Origin: Amphirosellinia nigrospora
Lineage: Eukaryota > Ascomycota > Sordariomycetes > Xylariales > Xylariaceae
Reading direction: 5' to 3'
Length of the DNA stretch: 64,000 bases
NCBI GenBank assembly: GCA_004123355.1
Contig: SCHM01000003.1
Span: forward strand, 3,553,058-3,617,057
Shown here: in pieces, positions 59,177 to 64,000 of the stretch
How positions within the stretch are numbered: position 1 is the first letter of the stretch
Layout: every line of letters starts with the position of its first letter
Position numbers and translations under genes: made by a program
Notes under the pieces: generated by a model
Database searches by the model: none
What the model saw: the letters and a program-made list of their open reading frames with translations, nothing else
Told to the model about the DNA's origin: nothing

Positions 59177-60613
59177 TACGGTGATCGTAATAGAAAGTTA
59201 TGTGAATTTCCGAAGCTCCGAGTACTCCCCGGACGTAAAGTAGAAAGTCCTTACCTACCTACCTACTTACCTGTTTAACTATGTCGAAGCTATTACAGTT
59301 ATCGATGGATTATCGGCAATGGTACCGCTAATCTGGTACTAGAGACGGCGGAGCGGAAGCTAATTATCTAGTGCAGCAGGCACCTGCAGTACAGTAGCAG
59401 AAACTGACGATTTGTCGTGAACAAAGCCAAGGAGACACACCTGCGGACGGGTAGCTGGGGCCGGCGCTGCCCTATACCAGGACAGGGTTGGTTCTGTGAC
59501 GGACGGTCGTCTGTCTTACCCGCTGACGTATCGATGGCTTTTTACCTTCGCTGCCATACCATAGCACATTCTACGTGTCCAACCAAACGTCCAACCAACG
59601 TCGATTGAGCGGGCACCGACTTGGGAAATAGTCGCCCTAATTGGTCATAGGTAGCGATCTCTTTGCTTCGTGTCGGTCACAACACCTCTCACAGCCCCAG
59701 TGCAACTTGGAAAATATTGCTTTTGTACTCCGACTGGGCAATTTCGCTTCTGCTGATGTTCATGATGAGATCGAGGTCATCTATTATCGGCAACTTTCCG
59801 GCGGAATATGGATGGGAGAGGTCGATTCCTTGAGTACCAATGCACGTCGCCGAATCGCTGCCAGGTATTCGTTCGTAGCCGATTACTGTAATTGCGCAGA
59901 AGCCGACTTGGTCTTGGAGTCTTGGAGTAGTGGTGGTACTAATTAATGTACGTATTAGGAGGCACAAGAATGCTGGCGGTGGTTTTGGCCATCTTCGGTG
60001 GCTTTGTAGATGAATCAATCACACTGAATTTCTGAAAATAACGCAGTGCGACGAATCACGGTGGCACTGGAGTCTACCTTAGTCTAGCCTAGCCTAGGCG
60101 GGCTGCTGGGCTGCGGCATTGATGCGACCAATCTGGGTCCCTAGGTCGCTCCGGGCGGCCGGCTGAGCTAAGAATGGCACTGAATAATACCACCATACAC
60201 CCATCGCCCATACTTGTACATCTCGCTCGCCGCCGCTGCTGCTGTAGGTTGGCATGTTGTAGTACCTCCCCCTCCCTTCTTACACACAATATTCTATGCA
60301 ACCCATTAGCAAGATGATGATCGATCCCTCTTGAGCCCCGGGCCGCTGCATGGTAGAGTGGCATTTCTTCGAGACAATAAGGGCGGTCGGTCTGTCTCGT
60401 TTCACTCGTTTGTGAACAACCCGGAACTTGTTTTATCGATCCCGTTAGACATAAACATGTTCCCAGCGCCCACAGACGGGCCTCGAATGGTGGATCTTCA
60501 TTATACCAACACCACCACCGGCACCAGCCTCTAAGTACTTTTCTTGCTGCCTGGATAAAAAAGGTCATGCTCGGTGCATAGCTGCTGCTCAGTACTAGCT
60601 ACCGGCGACAATT

Positions 60614-61733
60614 ATGGATTCGATCGAACATGACCTCCCCATGGCCATGACCATGGCCGCCTTCGCTGGTATATCCTGGTATATCGGCGCTGAGCTCAAC
60701 ATCTCGCTTTTCCTCTTCTTCAAGCGACGTCGCGGGCTGTATTTCTGGGCGTGTGCCCTCGGAAGCTGGGGCGTCATAACACAGTCGCTCTTCATCATAC
60801 TCGCGGATTTCGGCGTTTGGACAGATCTCAAGGGCTCGATTACTTTCATTTACCTCTCGTGGATATTGATGGTCGTTCCGCAATCATGGGTTTTATACTC
60901 ACGACTATATCTTCTCATGCAACATGACAGCATGTTGAGATGGGTGCGGGCGGCTTTAATATTCACCACCATCGTGTTCGGCTTCACAACTATTCCTCTA
61001 GGTATCCTCGCTGTACGTATTTCACCCAGGTATGTGCCGATTTGGACACTGCTGATCTGTGTACTTGTAGCAAGCCGTGATGCCGTCACTTTATCCAGTC
61101 AACGTGGTTTGGGACCGTCTCCAAACCACCGTCTTCTTTGTTCAGGAAACTGTTCTCAGCATCTTATATATCTGGCAGACGCGGAAATACTTGGCCGACC
61201 TGTCTCCCCTGCTTGATCAATCACAAATATCCATCGATTCGTCCGCAACTAGAGCTAAGACGGACAAGACGAAGACTATGCTTCATCACCTCATCTACAT
61301 CAACCTCTTAATCATCGGCCTTGACGTCACCCTTCTGGGGATCCAATACGCGAACCTATTCTACCTACAAGGAGCATTTAAACCCGCGATCTATGGCGTG
61401 AAGTTGAAGCTCGAGTTCGTCATATTGAACCGTCTCATCAAGAGCATATCTAGCCATAAAATGATCACCTTACAAAGCGATATCCGTCACGGCTCTGGGT
61501 CCGATGCTGGCATCAATGTAACTCGAGCGTGGAATGGTCAGTGGCCATCTTCGACGGCTGAGGACGAGCGGCAATTGAAACCTGCACACGTGGCGCAACA
61601 CCAATCCAGCATAGAGTGCCTGGGGAAATGCGCCCACTACATATCGCTTAGCCTGGGAGGCTTGGGCGAGACAATAAGGCGTGTAATGGTACGGCAGGAA
61701 GGAGTACAGGGTTTGGGTTTCATTGCTTTTTAG
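60614..61733 (+). CDS. seven-helix integral membrane protein (DUF7703 type)
   Basis: Two intact exons, 60614-61012 and 61071-61733, 353 residues. The N-terminal two thirds contain about seven hydrophobic segments (TMAAFAGISWYIGAELNISL, LYFWACALGSWGVITQSLF, FIYLSWILMVVPQSWVLYS, LIFTTIVFGFTTIPLGIL, TVFFVQETVLSILYIWQT, HHLIYINLLIIGLDVTLLGI, and a last near LKLEFVILNRL). The GLYFW and PQSWVLYSRL motifs fit the fungal DUF7703 family of receptor-like proteins without known ligand. The C-terminal 110 residues are cytosolic and low complexity. No frame break. Confidence 0.82.
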
Positions 61734-62609
61734 TGTCAATTGGCACGACGATGGTATGTACAGGATGTACGACGGAATGTTGATCATTTCATTGGGTCTA
61801 GAGCGCGCCTTTTCAGTCGGCTCATATTTTTGTTTGTCCACGGCTAGGATTCCCCCCAAAAATACCCTTGGGCAAATCAATGAAATTGAAAAGAATCAAT
61901 AGCGCCGTCTGTCTATATCCCTTCACCCATCCCAGCTTCTCGTTTACGATCGATGGTGGCGCTGGACTAGACCGTGCTGACTACCCTGGGACAATGTACT
62001 GTACTTTTCGGCATTTCTGGGGTGGGAAATCAGAGAAATTTTGTAACCAGTTGCCCCGTGCCCCGAGCATAGAGGGTTAGAAAGGGATGGATGGGCGTAA
62101 GCAGTACAGCAATACATTACCGCCCTGCGAAAACCCCTGCTTAGGCCAGGTCCAATGGGGTTCAACGTGTACAGGGGACCAGTGATTCGTCAGACGACGC
62201 CGCGGAACCCCATCCGTGATGCGACGGACGTAGCGTAGCGCAGTGTAAGTACGTACACATCCGGCCGAGCCCGCCCAGCAAGGATTTTAACTGCCGCTCA
62301 AATGACGGCGGTAAGGGCTTGAAGGATGCTGTTCCTAGGCAGGCGATGGCGTGAAGGCTGACGGCGCTGCACCTAGGCCGTCTGCCGACTGGCAAGTACT
62401 TAGGAACTGGCTTCGCCCGCACGATCCAGTAGTTGTAGCCCTGTGAAGAGCGTAGGAAAGCATACATAAGTCTTCTGGGGGTTCACTACTGTGGTGTGGG
62501 CAGGGAGAAACAGAGAAGAGCGACGGTGTCTGCAGATGGGTTATTGGCCACGAAAGAAATGATAAATACGCCTTGTCTGACCGCAATCGACTGATCTCCC
62601 CCGGATCTC
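61734..62609. other. gene-free stretch
   Basis: 3' region of the membrane-protein gene and promoter of the cupin gene; minus-strand open frames here are shadows. Nothing else seen. Confidence 0.45.
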
Positions 62610-63350
62610 ATGATGCCGCTTCGAACATCATTGGCGGCCGCCAGCGTCGCATTCGCGACCCTGTTCGCGGGCTGGGCACAGGCGGCGACGCAGTGCGACT
62701 CTCGACACCTGGCCCGCGACACGAGCAACAGCAGCACCCCAGCGCGCAGGAGGTCGTCGCCCAGCTGGGCCTCGTCCCCAACGTGGAAGGGGGCTACTAC
62801 GTGGAAACGTTCCGCGACGACCGGCTGCTCCCTACCACCAACCGCTCCGTCAGCACGGCCATCTACTACCTCCTCGAAGGCCCGAACGCCCCTCGGTCTG
62901 GCATCGCGTCGACGCCGCCGAGGTCTGGCATTGGTATGCCGGCTCGCCCATGGTCCTGCAGCTCTCGAGCAACAACGGCACGCCCACGCGGGACCATCTC
63001 CTGGGCCCTGATTTGTTCGCCGACCAGAGGCCGCAGGTCGTGATCCCCGGGAATGATTGGCAGCGCGCCATTAGTTGTGGGCGGTGGACCTTGGTAGGGA
63101 CTACTGGTAAGTACAGAATATTATTTCTTTTTTTAGAATTTTTCTTTTTTTCCCTTTTCTTTTCTTTTCAATCCTTATTTTATTTCTTGGTATCACGTTA
63201 CCTTATATTCGACGGATATTTCTCCCTAAAATCGTGACACTGCCGTATATGAGATATGATTGACTGACCGACTCTCGTAAAGTCGCTCCCGCGTTCGTAC
63301 CGGAGGGCTATGAGCTGGCACCGGACGGTTGGCAGCCGAACGGCGCATAA
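62610..63350 (+). CDS. secreted cupin-like protein (DUF985 type)
   Basis: Two exons, 62610-63106 and 63283-63350, about 190 residues. The start MMPLRTSLAAASVAFATLFA ending GWAQA is a signal peptide. The mature part carries QEVVAQLGLVPNVEGGYYVE, TAIYYLLEG, VWHRVDAAEVWHWYAGSPMV, GPDLFADQRPQVVIPGNDWQ and FVPEGYELA, matching the DUF985 cupin family (small beta-barrels, often with a metal or ligand pocket). Most relatives are cytosolic, so secretion is unusual. Single C losses in runs near 62737-62740 and 62888-62892 break the frame. The intron has a strong pyrimidine tract and ends CGTAAAG. Substrate unknown. Confidence 0.85.
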
Positions 63351-64000
63351 AGCACGAGATCAGATCGTCTTTGTGCCGAGGCCCTGGAAATATGATGGGC
63401 CAATTATTATACAATATGCATATAAAACATGCATGATATGAGGGTGGTAGCATATATAGTCTTATTAGGAGCTAGACTCATCCTAAATTGAGAAGGCGAG
63501 GTTCTGCACCTATTGGCCGCCTTTCTCCAGGTAGTTTACCTGAACGATGAATATTTGCTTTTTTTAATCATGACTGCGTTGCAGAAATGTATGTATATCT
63601 GTTGGCTAGCCGCCGTATATATTACTACTTACCATGTCATAATGGAGTAGCATGCATGTAAATATAGATAAAGTGTGAGACAGTCGTATGCTTTCGGTGC
63701 ACATGATAGCACGTGTGGTAATCCCTTACGGTTTGGAGTTGACCGTACTCTAGTTCTAAGTAGTTATAAGTTGATCTGGGAGATATGAATTGCATGATCT
63801 ATCCTCATCATCGGTTTCCGGTTCCCTTGTTGTCTGAGATTGGAGTGATCACATTTCCCGCATGCTTGGGAGAAGGGTTGGCTGTAGATATCTGGGGCCG
63901 ATAAGTAGACTATTGATGAGCCTGGTGATGTGCTTTAGGTAGACGGTTAGCTGACAGAAAAAGCAGAGGAACGACTGGTTTATATGCTGTGTTTCATATG
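63351..64000. other. gene-free stretch
   Basis: AT-rich 3' sequence of the cupin gene running to the window edge. No coding signal. Confidence 0.5.

Larger units (their letters stand above)
54324..60613. other. 6.3-kb accessory stretch without intact genes
   Basis: AT-rich sequence with no supportable gene. It contains a family of short dispersed repeats (TTG-TTG-CACGAAGGTC-like, four copies, listed separately), a coding-like relic at about 56721-57180, and CCTACCTACCTACC near 59252. It looks like an old, decayed insertion-rich island between two conserved genes. Which element families built it cannot be told by eye. Confidence 0.5.

Noticed and set aside
54324-60613. Intact transposon or LTR element
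   Set aside because: No transposase, reverse transcriptase or integrase motif and no long terminal repeats could be seen; only short repeat traces.
1-64000. CRISPR array, bacterial operon or prophage
   Set aside because: The window is intron-bearing fungal DNA; no regularly spaced direct repeats are present.

Overview
The window is nuclear DNA of a filamentous ascomycete (Pezizomycotina, most likely Sordariomycetes). The signs are short GT-AG introns of about 50-130 bp in most genes, ACTAAC/ACTAAT-like branch points, fungal-type proteins (CFEM, DUF7703, Mpo1-like, fungal membrane acid phosphatase, fungal Rieske protein), a eukaryotic tRNA-Asn, and many TAGGTAGG/CCTACCTA motifs between genes. 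No rRNA, CRISPR array, prokaryotic operon, intact transposon or recognisable viral element was found.

Layout. 1.7-5.7 kb: AIR carboxylase (ade2, +) and RNA polymerase II subunit Rpb7 (-). 6.9-9.3 kb: Mpo1-like ER dioxygenase (+) and a Cys/His-headed hypothetical (-). 9.3-18.6 kb: gene-poor, holding one small Cys-rich protein at 13.9-14.1 kb. 18.6-30.2 kb: CFEM protein (-), MFS transporter (+), membrane histidine acid phosphatase-like protein (-), F-box protein (-), methylmalonate-semialdehyde dehydrogenase (-). 30.9-36.6 kb: V-ATPase subunit H (-), tRNA-Asn (+), Rieske protein (+), Cys-rich membrane protein (+). 38.0-46.4 kb: a dense housekeeping block in two divergent pairs, RPL9(-)/VPS26(+) and NUP120(-)/RAD51(+). 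47.3-54.3 kb: membrane-anchored disordered protein (-), formyl-tetrahydrofolate deformylase (+), conserved disordered protein (+). 54.3-60.6 kb: an accessory stretch with no intact gene, dispersed short repeats and a coding-like relic. 60.6-63.4 kb: DUF7703 seven-helix membrane protein (+) and a secreted DUF985-type cupin (+).

The main cross-cutting observation is that many otherwise perfectly conserved genes, including essential ones (RPB7, NUP120) and RAD51, are broken by single-base indels. Most are missing bases in short G or C runs, while the protein sequence on both sides stays fully conserved. This looks much more like homopolymer error in a long-read assembly than real gene decay. Eight protein genes and the tRNA read cleanly. 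Gene calls below therefore give the span from first to last exon and say where the frame changes.

Functional links are modest. Ade2 and PurU both touch one-carbon/purine metabolism but lie 47 kb apart. RAD51 and NUP120 share a promoter carrying an MluI cell-cycle box. No clear secondary-metabolite cluster or new multi-gene system was recognised. The best leads are the Cys-headed small proteins, the acid phosphatase whose second catalytic motif looks replaced, the Cys-rich membrane protein with an arginine/serine tail, and the repeat-bearing 54-60 kb island.
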